Part shown: positions 53,912 through 62,244 of the stretch, piece after piece
How the letters are laid out: every line of letters begins with the position of its first letter
How positions within the stretch are numbered: the first letter of the stretch is position 1
NCBI RefSeq assembly: GCF_021545785.1
Contig: NZ_CP079801.1
Coordinates: forward strand, 1,860,001-1,924,000
DNA length: 64,000 bases
DNA from: Halopseudomonas maritima
GTDB taxonomy: Bacteria; Pseudomonadota; Gammaproteobacteria; Pseudomonadales; Pseudomonadaceae
Direction of reading: 5' to 3'
Notes under the pieces: generated by a model
Databases searched by the model: none
The model's input: only the letters and a program-made list of their open reading frames with translations
What the model was told of the DNA's origin: nothing
Program-made: the position numbers and the translations under genes

Positions 53912-55018
53912 ATGTTTGAACTGGACCGGCTGCTGGCCCAGGACATCGTTGATAGGGCCATGGCGATCCTGCCCTACAACATCAACGTGATGGATCGGCA
54001 GGGCGTGATCATCGGCAGCGGTGATGCTCAGCGCATCGATTCACTGCATGAAGGCGCCCAGCTGGTGCTGGCCAACCAGCGCGTAGTGGCGCTGGATGAG
54101 CAGGCAGCGGCCTGTTTGCAGGGGGTTAAACCGGGTATCAATCTGCCGCTGCTGCATGCCGGCCGACTGGTCGGTGTGCTGGGCATCACCGGCGACCCGG
54201 AACAGGTGCGGCCCTTTGCCGAGCTGCTGCGCATGACCGCCGAGATGTTGGTCGAGCAGCGTGTGCTGCAGGCCGAGCAGCACTGGCGCGGGCAGCAGCA
54301 GGAAGCCTGGTTGGTCAACCTGCTGGAGCGCGGCTACCCGTTGGCGAGCCTCGAGACCGACGCCGAGCGCCTGCGTATGCGCTGGAAGTGGCCGCTGCAG
54401 GGCTGTCTGCTGTGTCTGGCCAGCGAAACCGACCATGAGTTGGCCCAGGGCCAGCTGATCAGTCAGATGCGCCTGCGCCATCCGCATGACATCATCCTGC
54501 CGCTGGGCCTGCACGACGTGCTCTGGCTGCGCAGCGGCAAGGCCGAGACGGTACGGCGCAGCTGGCTGGAGCAGGCCGATCAGCGCGGCTGGCCGGTGGG
54601 CCGCCTGCTGCTGGCCGAAGCGGTCGAGTCGCTGGCGGATTTGCGGGAGGCCACCGAAGCGCTGATCAATCTGCGGGATTACGCTCAGGAGATGCGTCTG
54701 TCCGAGCGTCTGGTCGGGCTGGGGGATTACCGTCTGGCGGTGTTGCTGCATCAACAGCAGGGCAGCTGGACCGTACAGCGACTGCTGGCGCCGTTGCAGC
54801 CCCTGCGCCGGGCCGATGGCAGCGGGCAGCTGGTCGCTACTCTGCGCAGCTGGTTGCAGCACAATGGCCATACTCAGGCCTGCGCCGCGGCCCTGGAAGT
54901 CCATCGCAACACCTTGCGTTATCGGCTGGATCGGATTGCCGAGATTACCGGGCTGGATCTGGATCGGATGACGGATCGGATGTTGTTGAGTATTGGGTTG
55001 GCGTTGTTTCCGGAGTAG
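53912..55018 (+). CDS. cdaR: CdaR-family sugar-diacid regulator
   Basis: A 368-residue activator. It has an N-terminal sugar-diacid recognition domain (LAQDIVDRAMAILPYNINVMDRQGVIIGSGD; GVLGITGDPEQVRPFAELLRMTAEML) and a C-terminal PucR-type HTH (ACAAALEVHRNTLRYRLDRI). CdaR activates glycerate, galactarate or glucarate catabolism genes. The downstream gntP-type permease and glycerate kinase are the expected targets. Confidence 0.92.
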   Translation: MFELDRLLAQDIVDRAMAILPYNINVMDRQGVIIGSGDAQRIDSLHEGAQLVLANQRVVALDEQAAACLQGVKPGINLPLLHAGRLVGVLGITGDPEQVRPFAELLRMTAEMLVEQRVLQAEQHWRGQQQEAWLVNLLERGYPLASLETDAERLRMRWKWPLQGCLLCLASETDHELAQGQLISQMRLRHPHDIILPLGLHDVLWLRSGKAETVRRSWLEQADQRGWPVGRLLLAEAVESLADLREATEALINLRDYAQEMRLSERLVGLGDYRLAVLLHQQQGSWTVQRLLAPLQPLRRADGSGQLVATLRSWLQHNGHTQACAAALEVHRNTLRYRLDRIAEITGLDLDRMTDRMLLSIGLALFPE

Positions 55019-55040
55019 CTGAGAAGCCGGCGCCGTAGCT

Positions 55041-55083
55041 GATCGTTCCCACGCTCCAGCGTGGTAACGCATGTCAGGACGCT
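55041..55083. repeat. Dispersed palindromic repeat, copy 1
   Basis: Begins gatcgttcccacgctccagc and continues gtggtaacgcatgtcaggac. CCACGCT-CC-AGCGTGG is a hairpin. This type of repeat is common between genes in pseudomonads. A diverged direct copy lies at 55380-55422. Confidence 0.75.
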
Positions 55084-55137
55084 CCGCGTCCGGTTCGGTG
55101 TTGTCTTTAGTGTTCGACTTTCGCCTGGTAGCCCGCC

Positions 55138-55334
55138 TTTCGCCTTTCACGGCGAGCCAAGGGGGGCCGCTTGCCCGCCCCCCCCTTAGCGATCCCCCGG
55201 GCACCCGACTACACGGCCCTTCGGGTTCGCTGCGTTGCTCGGCCTGGCGGGGGCCGGCAGAACTCGTCGCTGCGCTCCTCAGACATGCTGCCGTCCTATT
55301 TCCCGCCAGCCCTGTGCTACTCGCCCGCGTAAAC
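55138..55334 (-). repeat. ~200-bp structured repeat, copy A (minus orientation)
   Basis: Read on the minus strand it starts GTTTACGCGGGCGAGTAG and ends near GTGAAAGGCGAAA. Its outer parts are nearly identical to copy B at 55541-55740. The inner stem (55302-55312 with 55241-55251, then 55288-55295 with 55252-55259) differs in sequence from copy B yet still pairs. No gene: the short open frames here are not supported. Confidence 0.8.
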
Positions 55335-55379
55335 GGGGAGTTGGTCCGTGCATCCGTCATGTCTTGCTGAAATAGACCT

Positions 55380-55422
55380 GATCGCTCCTAGGCTCTTGCG
55401 TGGAAGTGCCTGTCAGGATGCT
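55380..55422. repeat. Dispersed palindromic repeat, diverged copy 2
   Basis: Begins gatcgctcctaggctcttgc and continues gtggaagtgcctgtcaggat. It matches copy 1 over its length, with scattered changes that break the palindrome. Confidence 0.65.
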
Positions 55423-55540
55423 AGTGCTTTATGTCTGCTGATTCCTTCTGCGCCAGAGGCGGCTGCTAATACGTCTAATTATCGCGCTCAGGCAAACTGA
55501 TAAAGACTTGGATGGTGGAGTGTGCACCGGGTTTCGTCCC

Positions 55541-55740
55541 GTTTACGCGGGCGAGTAGCGCAGATTTATCGGGAAAAAGAGCCACAGGATGTCTGAGGGG
55601 GCAGAGCCCCCGAGTTTTGTGGCTCCCCGATAAATCGAGCAACGCAGCGAACCCGAAGGGCCGCGTAGTCGGGTGCCCCGGGGGATCGCTAAGGGGGGCC
55701 GGGCAAGCGGCCCCCCTTGGCTCGCCGTAAAAGGCGAAAA
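55541..55740 (+). repeat. ~200-bp structured repeat, copy B (plus orientation)
   Basis: Starts GTTTACGCGGGCGAGTAG. GATTTATCGGG (55563-55573) pairs perfectly with CCCGATAAATC (55626-55636); GAGCCACA (55579-55586) with TGTGGCTC (55618-55625); GGGGGC (55597-55602) with GCCCCC (55606-55611). A second hairpin AAGGGGGGCCG (55691-55701) / CGGCCCCCCTT (55708-55718) follows. The rest of the 55019-56024 gap holds no gene I can support. Confidence 0.82.
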
Positions 55741-56024
55741 GCTGATTTGGCCGTCGCACTCATGCTGTAGCCGGTTCGCTGCGACAGATGGTTTCCAAGT
55801 TTTCGCGCGGGTCCTCCGACTGGTCCTGTTCTCCGCCACAGTCCCCCAACCAGAGCGGATCTGCCCAACTTTAGGCTCACCGCCATTGGGCGGAAGAACA
55901 ATAATGAACCGTTAATTCCCGTCTATTGTTGTGCGTGAGCATAAGGTTTTTGTCCCGCAGGCTGGGTGACAATGGCTGCTTTCTGGCTGCCCAATGCGGC
56001 AAACACAATAAAAAGGAGTTCAGC

Positions 56025-57383
56025 ATGGGTCTGGTACTGATTCTGGTCGCGCTGATTGCGTTTATTGTTCTGGCGACTTCTCGTCTGAAGTTACACCCCT
56101 TTCTAGCCCTGTTAGCTGCCGCGCTGCTGGCTGGCTTCGCCTATCAGGTGCCGACCATGGAGATCGTCAAGACGATCACCGGCGGTTTTGGCGGCATTCT
56201 CGGTTACATCGGCATTGTCATCGTGCTGGGGACCATCATCGGTGTGATCCTTGAGCGCAGTGGCGCGGCGATCACCATGGCCGAGACCGTGATCAAGCTG
56301 CTCGGCGAGCGCTTTCCGACGCTAACTATGTCGATCATCGGCTATCTGGTGTCGATCCCGGTGTTCTGCGATTCGGGTTACGTGATCCTCAACTCGCTGA
56401 AAAATGCCCTAGCCGCACGTATGAAAATTTCCGTCATCGCCATGAGCGTGGCGCTGGCGACCGGTCTGTATGCCTCCCATACGTTCGTACCGCCGACCCC
56501 CGGCCCGATTGCGGCGGCCGGTAATCTGGGGCTGGAGAACAACCTCGGTCTGGTGATTCTGGTCGGTCTGGTGGTATCGCTGGTCACGGCCTTTGCCGGC
56601 ATGTGGTGGGCCAATCGCTTTATCGGCAAGGACATCCCGCTGGAAGACAATGGCGCCCACGTGATGGATGCCGAGGACTACGCGCAGATTCGTGCCAAGT
56701 ATGGCGTGCTGCCCAGCGCCACCAAGGCCTTTGCGCCGATCTTTCTGCCGATTGGCTTGATCTGCCTGGGCACGCTGGCCAATCTGCCGGCCAAGCCGGT
56801 GGGCGAGGGCTTTGTGTACACGCTGCTGGCCTTCCTCGGTCAGCCGGTGGTGGCGCTGGCGGTCGGCCTGGCACTGGCCTGCACGCTGCTGCGCTCGGAC
56901 AACAAGCGTCAGGAGTTTCATGACCGCGTGGTTGAGGGCATTCAGGCGGCAGCACCGATTTTGCTGATTACCGGTGCCGGTGGTGCCTTTGGTGCGATGC
57001 TCAAGGTGACCCCGCTGGGTGATTATCTGGGCGCGACCCTGTCGGCGTTGGGCATCGGCCTGTTCATGCCCTTTGTGGTGTCTGCCGCGCTCAAGTCGGC
57101 GCAGGGCTCGACCACCGTGGCGCTGGTCACCACCTCGGCACTGGTCGCACCGCTGCTGCCGGAGCTGGGGCTGGACAGTGAAATGGGCCGCGTACTCTGC
57201 GTTATGGCCATTGGTGCTGGCGCGATGACCGTGTCCCACGCCAACGACAGCTTCTTCTGGGTGGTGACCCAGTTCAGCCGCATGAGTGTGGGCACCGCCT
57301 ACCGTGCACAAACCCTCGGCACCCTGATGCAGGGTATCGCCGGGATCATTACCGTCTGGTTGCTGAGTCTGGTACTGCTGTGA
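56025..57383 (+). CDS. GntP-family gluconate/glycerate permease
   Basis: A 452-residue transporter with about 12-14 hydrophobic segments, starting MGLVLILVALIAFIVLATSRLKLHPF. GFGGILGYIGIVIVLGTIIGVILERSGAA, PVFCDSGYVILNSLKNALA and SHTFVPPTPGPIAAAGNL are typical of GntP permeases, which import gluconate, glycerate or similar acids with protons. Start at the ATG at 56025, seven bases after AAGGAG. It overlaps the glycerate kinase start (TGATG), so uptake of glycerate is likely. Confidence 0.92.
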   Translation: MGLVLILVALIAFIVLATSRLKLHPFLALLAAALLAGFAYQVPTMEIVKTITGGFGGILGYIGIVIVLGTIIGVILERSGAAITMAETVIKLLGERFPTLTMSIIGYLVSIPVFCDSGYVILNSLKNALAARMKISVIAMSVALATGLYASHTFVPPTPGPIAAAGNLGLENNLGLVILVGLVVSLVTAFAGMWWANRFIGKDIPLEDNGAHVMDAEDYAQIRAKYGVLPSATKAFAPIFLPIGLICLGTLANLPAKPVGEGFVYTLLAFLGQPVVALAVGLALACTLLRSDNKRQEFHDRVVEGIQAAAPILLITGAGGAFGAMLKVTPLGDYLGATLSALGIGLFMPFVVSAALKSAQGSTTVALVTTSALVAPLLPELGLDSEMGRVLCVMAIGAGAMTVSHANDSFFWVVTQFSRMSVGTAYRAQTLGTLMQGIAGIITVWLLSLVLL

Positions 57384-58534
57384 TGAAAGTTGTGATCGCC
57401 CCCGATTCCTTCAAGGAAAGCCTGAGTGCCCGCGCCGTTGCCCAAGCCATAGCAGCGGGCTGGGCGCGGGTTTATCCCGATGCCGAACTGCTGCTCTGCC
57501 CGATGGCCGACGGCGGTGAGGGCACGGTTGATGCGCTGTTGAGCGCCACCGGCGGTACGCTGCAGCAGACCCGCGTCAGCGGGCCTCTGGGCGATCCGGT
57601 TGAGGCGCATTGGGGGCTACTGCCGGACGCCCAGGCGATCATCGAGATGGCTGAAGCCAGTGGCCTGCACCGGGTTGAGGCGGCGCGTCGAGACGTGCTG
57701 GCAGCCAGTAGTTTTGGCACCGGTGAGCTGATTCGTGCGGCGCTGGATGCCGGTGTGCGGCGCATTGTGCTGGGCCTTGGCGGCAGCGCCACCAACGATG
57801 GCGGTGCCGGTTTGCTTGCTGCGCTGGGTGTGCGCTTTCTGGATGTGCAGGGCGCAGAACTGCCACCTGGTGGCGCGGCGTTGGCGCGCTTGCGACAGAT
57901 TGATCTGACCGGTCTGGACACCCGGCTGGCCCAGGTCGAAGTGATGGTGGCCGCCGATGTGGATAACCCGCTGTGTGGCCCGCGCGGCGCCTCTGCGGTG
58001 TTCGGCCCACAAAAGGGCGCCAGTGCCGAGCAGGTGGCGCAGCTGGATGCGGCCCTGGGTCACTATGCTGACGTGATGGCGGCTACCCTCGGCGAAGACC
58101 TGCGTGACCAACCGGGCGTGGGCGCGGCGGGTGGCTTGGGGTTTGCCGCCAGGGCGGTGTTGCGTGCCGGCTTTCGGCCGGGGGTGGAGCTGGTGGCGGA
58201 GTTGTCCGGGCTGGCGCAGGCGGTGCAGGGCGCTGACCTGGTGATAACCGGCGAGGGCCGGTTGGATGGCCAGAGTCTGCACGGCAAAACCCCGGTTGGC
58301 GTCGCGCGTATCGCTCGCGCCGCCGGTGTGCCGGTGATTGCCCTGGCTGGCAGCCTGGGCGACGGCTATCAGCGGTTGTACGCGGAAGGGATCGGCGCCG
58401 CCTTCAGTCTGGCGCCGGGTCCGTTGAGTCTGGAGCAGGCCATGCAGCAGGCCGCCGACCAGCTCAGAGCCCGCGCCGCCGACCTGGCGCGGCTCTGGCA
58501 AATTGCCGGTACGGCGGCGCTGCGTTCGCAGTGA
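57383..58534 (+). CDS. garK: Glycerate kinase (GarK/GlxK family)
   Basis: A 383-residue kinase that phosphorylates glycerate to 2-phosphoglycerate (or 3-phosphoglycerate). It starts MKVVIAPDSFKESLSARAVAQAIAAG and contains CPMADGGEGTVDALL, ALGGSATNDGGAG and TGEGRLDGQSLHGKTPVGVA. The ATG overlaps the gntP stop. With cdaR and the permease it forms a sugar-diacid/glycerate utilisation module. Confidence 0.94.
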   Translation: MKVVIAPDSFKESLSARAVAQAIAAGWARVYPDAELLLCPMADGGEGTVDALLSATGGTLQQTRVSGPLGDPVEAHWGLLPDAQAIIEMAEASGLHRVEAARRDVLAASSFGTGELIRAALDAGVRRIVLGLGGSATNDGGAGLLAALGVRFLDVQGAELPPGGAALARLRQIDLTGLDTRLAQVEVMVAADVDNPLCGPRGASAVFGPQKGASAEQVAQLDAALGHYADVMAATLGEDLRDQPGVGAAGGLGFAARAVLRAGFRPGVELVAELSGLAQAVQGADLVITGEGRLDGQSLHGKTPVGVARIARAAGVPVIALAGSLGDGYQRLYAEGIGAAFSLAPGPLSLEQAMQQAADQLRARAADLARLWQIAGTAALRSQ

Positions 58535-58568
58535 GCCGCCGCTAGTTCAGATCGCGGTCGCCGCGTGT

Positions 58569-59801
58569 TCAGCCCTGACGGCTGGCCATAAAGCGGCGAT
58601 AGCGCCGAGTCAGGCGGGCGGTGCGCAGCTGCTCACGCAGCAGGGCCCAGCCCGGTGCGACCTGCGGGTTGCTCGGCTGGCCACGGCTCAGGCGGCGTAA
58701 CTGAAATTTCACCATCGCCATGTTGGCCAGCGAGGCCAGTACCTTGTTGCTCCAGGTGACTGGCCGCAGGCTGGGTGCGGCGGCCTCGCCACGCTGCCAG
58801 CGGGCGGGTAGGGCAGGGTCGATCGCCAGCGCGGTAGCCATACCTACCAGCTGAGCGCCGCCTTCGAGCACCTGCTCAGCCACTGGCAGACGCCGAATAC
58901 CGCCGGTCACCATGACCGGAACCCGGCTATCTGTTGCGATATCGCGGACAAATTCCAGGAAGTAGGCCTCTCGTTGCAGGGTTCTGCCGTCGCGCGACTG
59001 CCCCTGCATGGCCGGTGCCTCGTAGCTGCCGCCGGACAGCTCGATCAGGTCCACCGGCAGCAAGTTGAGCTGCTCGACCACCCAGCGGGCGTCGTTAACG
59101 TCGAAGCCGCCGCGCTGGAAGTCCGCTGAGTTGATCTTGACGCCCACGCCGAAGGATGGCCCGACCGCCTGGCGCACGGCGCTGACGATATCGAACAGCA
59201 GGCTGGCGCGATTGGCCAGCGAGCCGCCGCGCTGGTCATTGCGGCGATTGGTCAACGGCGAAAGGAACTGGCTGAGCAGGTAACCGTGGGCGGCATGGAT
59301 CTGCACACCGTCAAACCCGGCCTGCTGAGCGCGCGTGGCACTGATCACGAAGCGCTGTATCAGCGCTTGAATATCGCTTTCGGTCAGCTCGCGCGGGGTG
59401 GCGAACAGGCGCGATGCACTACCCATGTCGAGCGCGACAGCCGAGGGAGCCACCACCGGCTGGCCCAGGTTGGCCTGCATCTGGCGGCCCGGATGATTCA
59501 GCTGCAGCCAGAACTGCGCGCCACCACTGCGACCGGCTGCCGCCCAGCGACGAAAGGGCGCCAGATCGGAGTGCGCATCGAGCACCACGCCACCGGGCCC
59601 GGTCATGGCGCGGGCGTCAACCATCACATTGCCGGACAGCAGCAGGCCGCTGCCACCCTGACCCCAGGCGCGGTACAGGGTAATCAGCTCTGCTGACGGC
59701 GCCTGGCTGGCGTCGGCCATGTTCTCTTCCATCGATGCTTTGGCAATACGGTTGCTCAGGTGGCTGCCGTTGGGCAGGGTGAGCGGGCTGAAGACAGGCA
59801 T
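58569..59801 (-). CDS. Old Yellow Enzyme-family NADH:flavin oxidoreductase
   Basis: A 410-residue FMN enzyme. It contains FSPLTLPNGSHLSNRIAKASME at the start, the FMN-site HPGRQ, and the signature DGVQIHAAHGYLLSQFLSPLTNRRNDQ with the proton-donor region. These enzymes reduce activated double bonds such as enals, enones or nitro compounds. A GAGGAG ribosome-binding site precedes the ATG. The promoter at 59832-59862 has MerR-type geometry, suggesting induction by electrophiles. Confidence 0.92.
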   Translation of the reverse strand: MPVFSPLTLPNGSHLSNRIAKASMEENMADASQAPSAELITLYRAWGQGGSGLLLSGNVMVDARAMTGPGGVVLDAHSDLAPFRRWAAAGRSGGAQFWLQLNHPGRQMQANLGQPVVAPSAVALDMGSASRLFATPRELTESDIQALIQRFVISATRAQQAGFDGVQIHAAHGYLLSQFLSPLTNRRNDQRGGSLANRASLLFDIVSAVRQAVGPSFGVGVKINSADFQRGGFDVNDARWVVEQLNLLPVDLIELSGGSYEAPAMQGQSRDGRTLQREAYFLEFVRDIATDSRVPVMVTGGIRRLPVAEQVLEGGAQLVGMATALAIDPALPARWQRGEAAAPSLRPVTWSNKVLASLANMAMVKFQLRRLSRGQPSNPQVAPGWALLREQLRTARLTRRYRRFMASRQG

Positions 59802-59831
59802 GCTGAACTCCTCAAACGGGTTGGTCAGCGC

Positions 59832-59862
59832 ATGCTAAGTTTAAAGCTAACTTTAATGTCAA
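59832..59862 (-). promoter_or_regulatory. MerR-type promoter with 19-bp spacer and dyad
   Basis: On the minus strand TTGACA (59857-59862) and TAGCAT (59832-59837) are separated by 19 bp. The dyad TTAAAGCTAACTTTAA (59841-59856; arms TTAAAG and CTTTAA around 4 bp) lies within the spacer. A long spacer with an internal dyad is the hallmark of MerR-family activation. No MerR gene lies nearby. Confidence 0.75.
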
Positions 59863-59943
59863 TCCCGGAGGGCAGCAGCGAATCGCTGAGCTGGCAAGGT
59901 TGACCTCTGCTGCACGCCGCCTGCCTGCTCGCAATGGCACTTG

Positions 59944-59972
59944 TTGAGAGTTATTCGTATTTGCATTAGCAT
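59944..59972 (+). promoter_or_regulatory. Promoter of the TonB receptor with a Fur-like site
   Basis: TTGAGA (59944-59949) and TAGCAT (59967-59972) are spaced by 17 bp. The sequence GAGAGTTATTCGTATTTGC (59946-59964) between and over these boxes resembles pseudomonad Fur sites. Iron repression of a siderophore receptor is expected; the match is imperfect. Confidence 0.6.
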
Positions 59973-60009
59973 CCGTCGCCTCGTTCCCATGGAAATGGAG
60001 GTTCCCGAC

Positions 60010-62205
60010 GTGTCCTGCTTATCCCTGCAAACCTCGCATCGTTTTCCCCGTCCGCTGCTGACAGTCAGCTTGAGCATTGCGGCCATGCACGCTACTGCGG
60101 TCTGGGCCCAGGAGTCGGCGGTCCCGGCAGAAGCGGAGCGCATCCAGCTCGAAGCGGTCACGGTCACCGCCGAATCGGCGGATGCGTCGCCGGTCACCGA
60201 AGGCACCGGCTCCTACACCACCGAGGCTACTCGCACCGCTACTCGTCTTACCCTGGCGCCACGCGAGACACCGCAGTCGGTCTCGGTGATCACCCGACAG
60301 GTGATGGACGATATGGCGCTGGAATCGATTACCGATGTGGTCAACATGACTACCGGGGTCTCCAGCAAGGCGTTCGACAGCTCGCGCAACGGCTTCTCCG
60401 CCCGGGGCTTTGATATCACCAACCTGATGGTCGACGGCGTGCCGACCACCTGGAGCGCCGGCTGGGCTGCGGGCGAGACGCAGATGGATACCCTGTTGTA
60501 TGACCGCGTGGAAGTGGTGCGCGGCGCCACCGGGCTGGTCACCGGTGCAGGTAACCCGTCGGCCGCCATCAATATGGTGCGCAAGCGCGCTGACAGTGTG
60601 CAGCCGCACGGGTTTGTCAGCGGCCAGGTGGGTTCCTGGGATCGGTATCAGGGCACAGTGGACCTGTCCGGCGCCCTGCATGACAGCGGCAAGATTCGCG
60701 GCCGTGTGGTTGGCAGTTATCTGGAAGAGGATTCCTATATCGATCTGGCGGAGAACGAGAAGTCGGTGCTGTTGGGCGCCCTGGGTATCGACCTGACCGA
60801 CAGCACGCTGCTGAATCTGGGCGCCAGTTACCAAGAGAACAGCCCGACCGCGTCCATGTGGGGTGGCTTGCCGACCTGGTTCAGCGATGGCACGCGCACC
60901 GACTGGAGCACCTCCAAGACCACCGCCCCGGAGTGGGCCGAGTGGGCCTCTACGCAGACCACCTACTACGCCAACCTGGAGCATACCTTTGACTCCGGTG
61001 TGCGCCTGTACGGGGCATACAGCCGAGCGACCAACGAGGCGGATCTGCGCCTGCTGTACCTGTCCGGCGCGCCGGACAAGGCCACGGGTCTGGGTATGAA
61101 TGCCAGCCCCACCTGGTACGACGTCAGCCGCGAACAGGACACCCTCGACCTGTCCGCCACCATTCCGTTCTACGTTGGCGGCCAGGACCATGAGCTGGTT
61201 GTTGGCTCCATGTACAGCCAGCAGGAGCTGGTCACCAAACGTCGCGCTGCGCTGACCAGGCCGCCGGTGGGTAACTTCTACGAGTGGGACGGCTCCTATC
61301 CTGAGCCCCAATGGGGGCCGTCTGCGGTGTATACCACCCAGGACACCGACCAGCTGGGCGCCTACGCCGTGGCGCGCCTGCGGCTGGCCGATCCGCTGCA
61401 GCTGATTATTGGCAGCCGCATCAGCAACTGGGATACCAGCGGCATGAAGTGGAACGGGTCGACCTATAAATTCGAACACGAGCATGAGGTCACGCCCTAT
61501 GCCGGCCTGATCTATGACATCAATGACCAGTACTCCACCTATGTGAGTTACTCCGAGATATTCAACCCGCAGGACTACCAGGACCGCAATGGCGATTATC
61601 TGGACCCGCTGGAAGGTCAGAATTATGAGGCCGGTATCAAGGCCGAGTACTTTGGCGGCCGCCTGAATGCTTCGCTGGCGGTATTCCGCATCGAGCAGGA
61701 CAACCTGGCGCAAGCGGACATCGGCCAGGTGGTGCCGGGCGGTATCGCGCAGGCGTATTACGCGGCGCAGGGCACAACCAGCGACGGCTATGAGATCGAA
61801 GTGTCCGGTGCCCTGACCGAGAACTGGAACCTGCTGGTGGGCTGGGCGCAGTTCAGCGCCGAGGATGCCGAGGGGGAGAAGGTCAATACGCGTTACCCAC
61901 GGCGCAGCGCAAACCTGTTCACCACCTACCGTATGGGGCGTCTGACCCTGGGCGGCGGGGTGAACTGGGAAGACGGCAACTACACCATCGCCACCAACCC
62001 GCTGGGCCAGCGCGAGAAGCTGGAGCAGAGCTCCTACGCACTGGTCAATGTCATGGCACGCTATGCGCTCAGCGATGAACTCAGTCTGCAGCTGAACGTG
62101 GATAACCTGCTGGACAAGACGTACTACAGCCAGATTGGCTTCTACCAGCAACATGCCTTTGGCGAGCCACGCAACGGCAAGCTCGAGCTACGCTACAGCT
62201 TCTGA
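60010..62205 (+). CDS. TonB-dependent siderophore receptor (FhuE/FpvA-like)
   Basis: An outer-membrane receptor of 731 residues. It has a signal peptide (PLLTVSLSIAAMHATAVWAQ), a plug with PRETPQSVSVITRQVMDDM, YDRVEVVRGATGLVTGAGNPSAAINMVRKR, and a 22-strand beta-barrel ending LELRYSF. It resembles ferric-siderophore receptors such as FhuE and FpvA. Start is the GTG at 60010 with GGAGG eight bases upstream; in-frame ATGs at 59989 and 59995 are possible, but a TTG at 59941 would lie inside the promoter. It has no signalling extension for an anti-sigma factor. Confidence 0.93.
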   Translation: MSCLSLQTSHRFPRPLLTVSLSIAAMHATAVWAQESAVPAEAERIQLEAVTVTAESADASPVTEGTGSYTTEATRTATRLTLAPRETPQSVSVITRQVMDDMALESITDVVNMTTGVSSKAFDSSRNGFSARGFDITNLMVDGVPTTWSAGWAAGETQMDTLLYDRVEVVRGATGLVTGAGNPSAAINMVRKRADSVQPHGFVSGQVGSWDRYQGTVDLSGALHDSGKIRGRVVGSYLEEDSYIDLAENEKSVLLGALGIDLTDSTLLNLGASYQENSPTASMWGGLPTWFSDGTRTDWSTSKTTAPEWAEWASTQTTYYANLEHTFDSGVRLYGAYSRATNEADLRLLYLSGAPDKATGLGMNASPTWYDVSREQDTLDLSATIPFYVGGQDHELVVGSMYSQQELVTKRRAALTRPPVGNFYEWDGSYPEPQWGPSAVYTTQDTDQLGAYAVARLRLADPLQLIIGSRISNWDTSGMKWNGSTYKFEHEHEVTPYAGLIYDINDQYSTYVSYSEIFNPQDYQDRNGDYLDPLEGQNYEAGIKAEYFGGRLNASLAVFRIEQDNLAQADIGQVVPGGIAQAYYAAQGTTSDGYEIEVSGALTENWNLLVGWAQFSAEDAEGEKVNTRYPRRSANLFTTYRMGRLTLGGGVNWEDGNYTIATNPLGQREKLEQSSYALVNVMARYALSDELSLQLNVDNLLDKTYYSQIGFYQQHAFGEPRNGKLELRYSF

Positions 62206-62211
62206 GTGTGT

Positions 62212-62237
62212 GCAGCGGCGCCATATGGCGCCGCTGC
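62212..62237. terminator. Bidirectional hairpin between the TonB receptor and DUF2149 genes
   Basis: GCAGCGGCGCC (62212-62222) pairs perfectly with GGCGCCGCTGC (62227-62237) around ATAT. It lies between two converging genes; there is no T run. Confidence 0.75.
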
Positions 62238-62244
62238 GGTCTGC

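Noticed and set aside
55520..55530. GTGTG sequence near the edge of copy B as a group II intron 5' end
   Set aside because: No domain V hairpin, no reverse-transcriptase gene and no matching 3' end were found.
55071..55839. Short frames coding peptides such as SPFTASQGGPLARPPL
   Set aside because: They fall entirely within the two structured repeats and appear in both copies through repetition. There is no ribosome-binding site, and the pattern of changes preserves base pairing rather than protein.
60019..62154. Open frame of 711 codons on the minus strand
   Set aside because: It is antisense to the TonB receptor, shows no recognisable protein and arises from the high GC content. Similar long antisense frames over yidC (8252-10021), atpA (23990-25708) and atpD (26483-27943) were dropped for the same reason.
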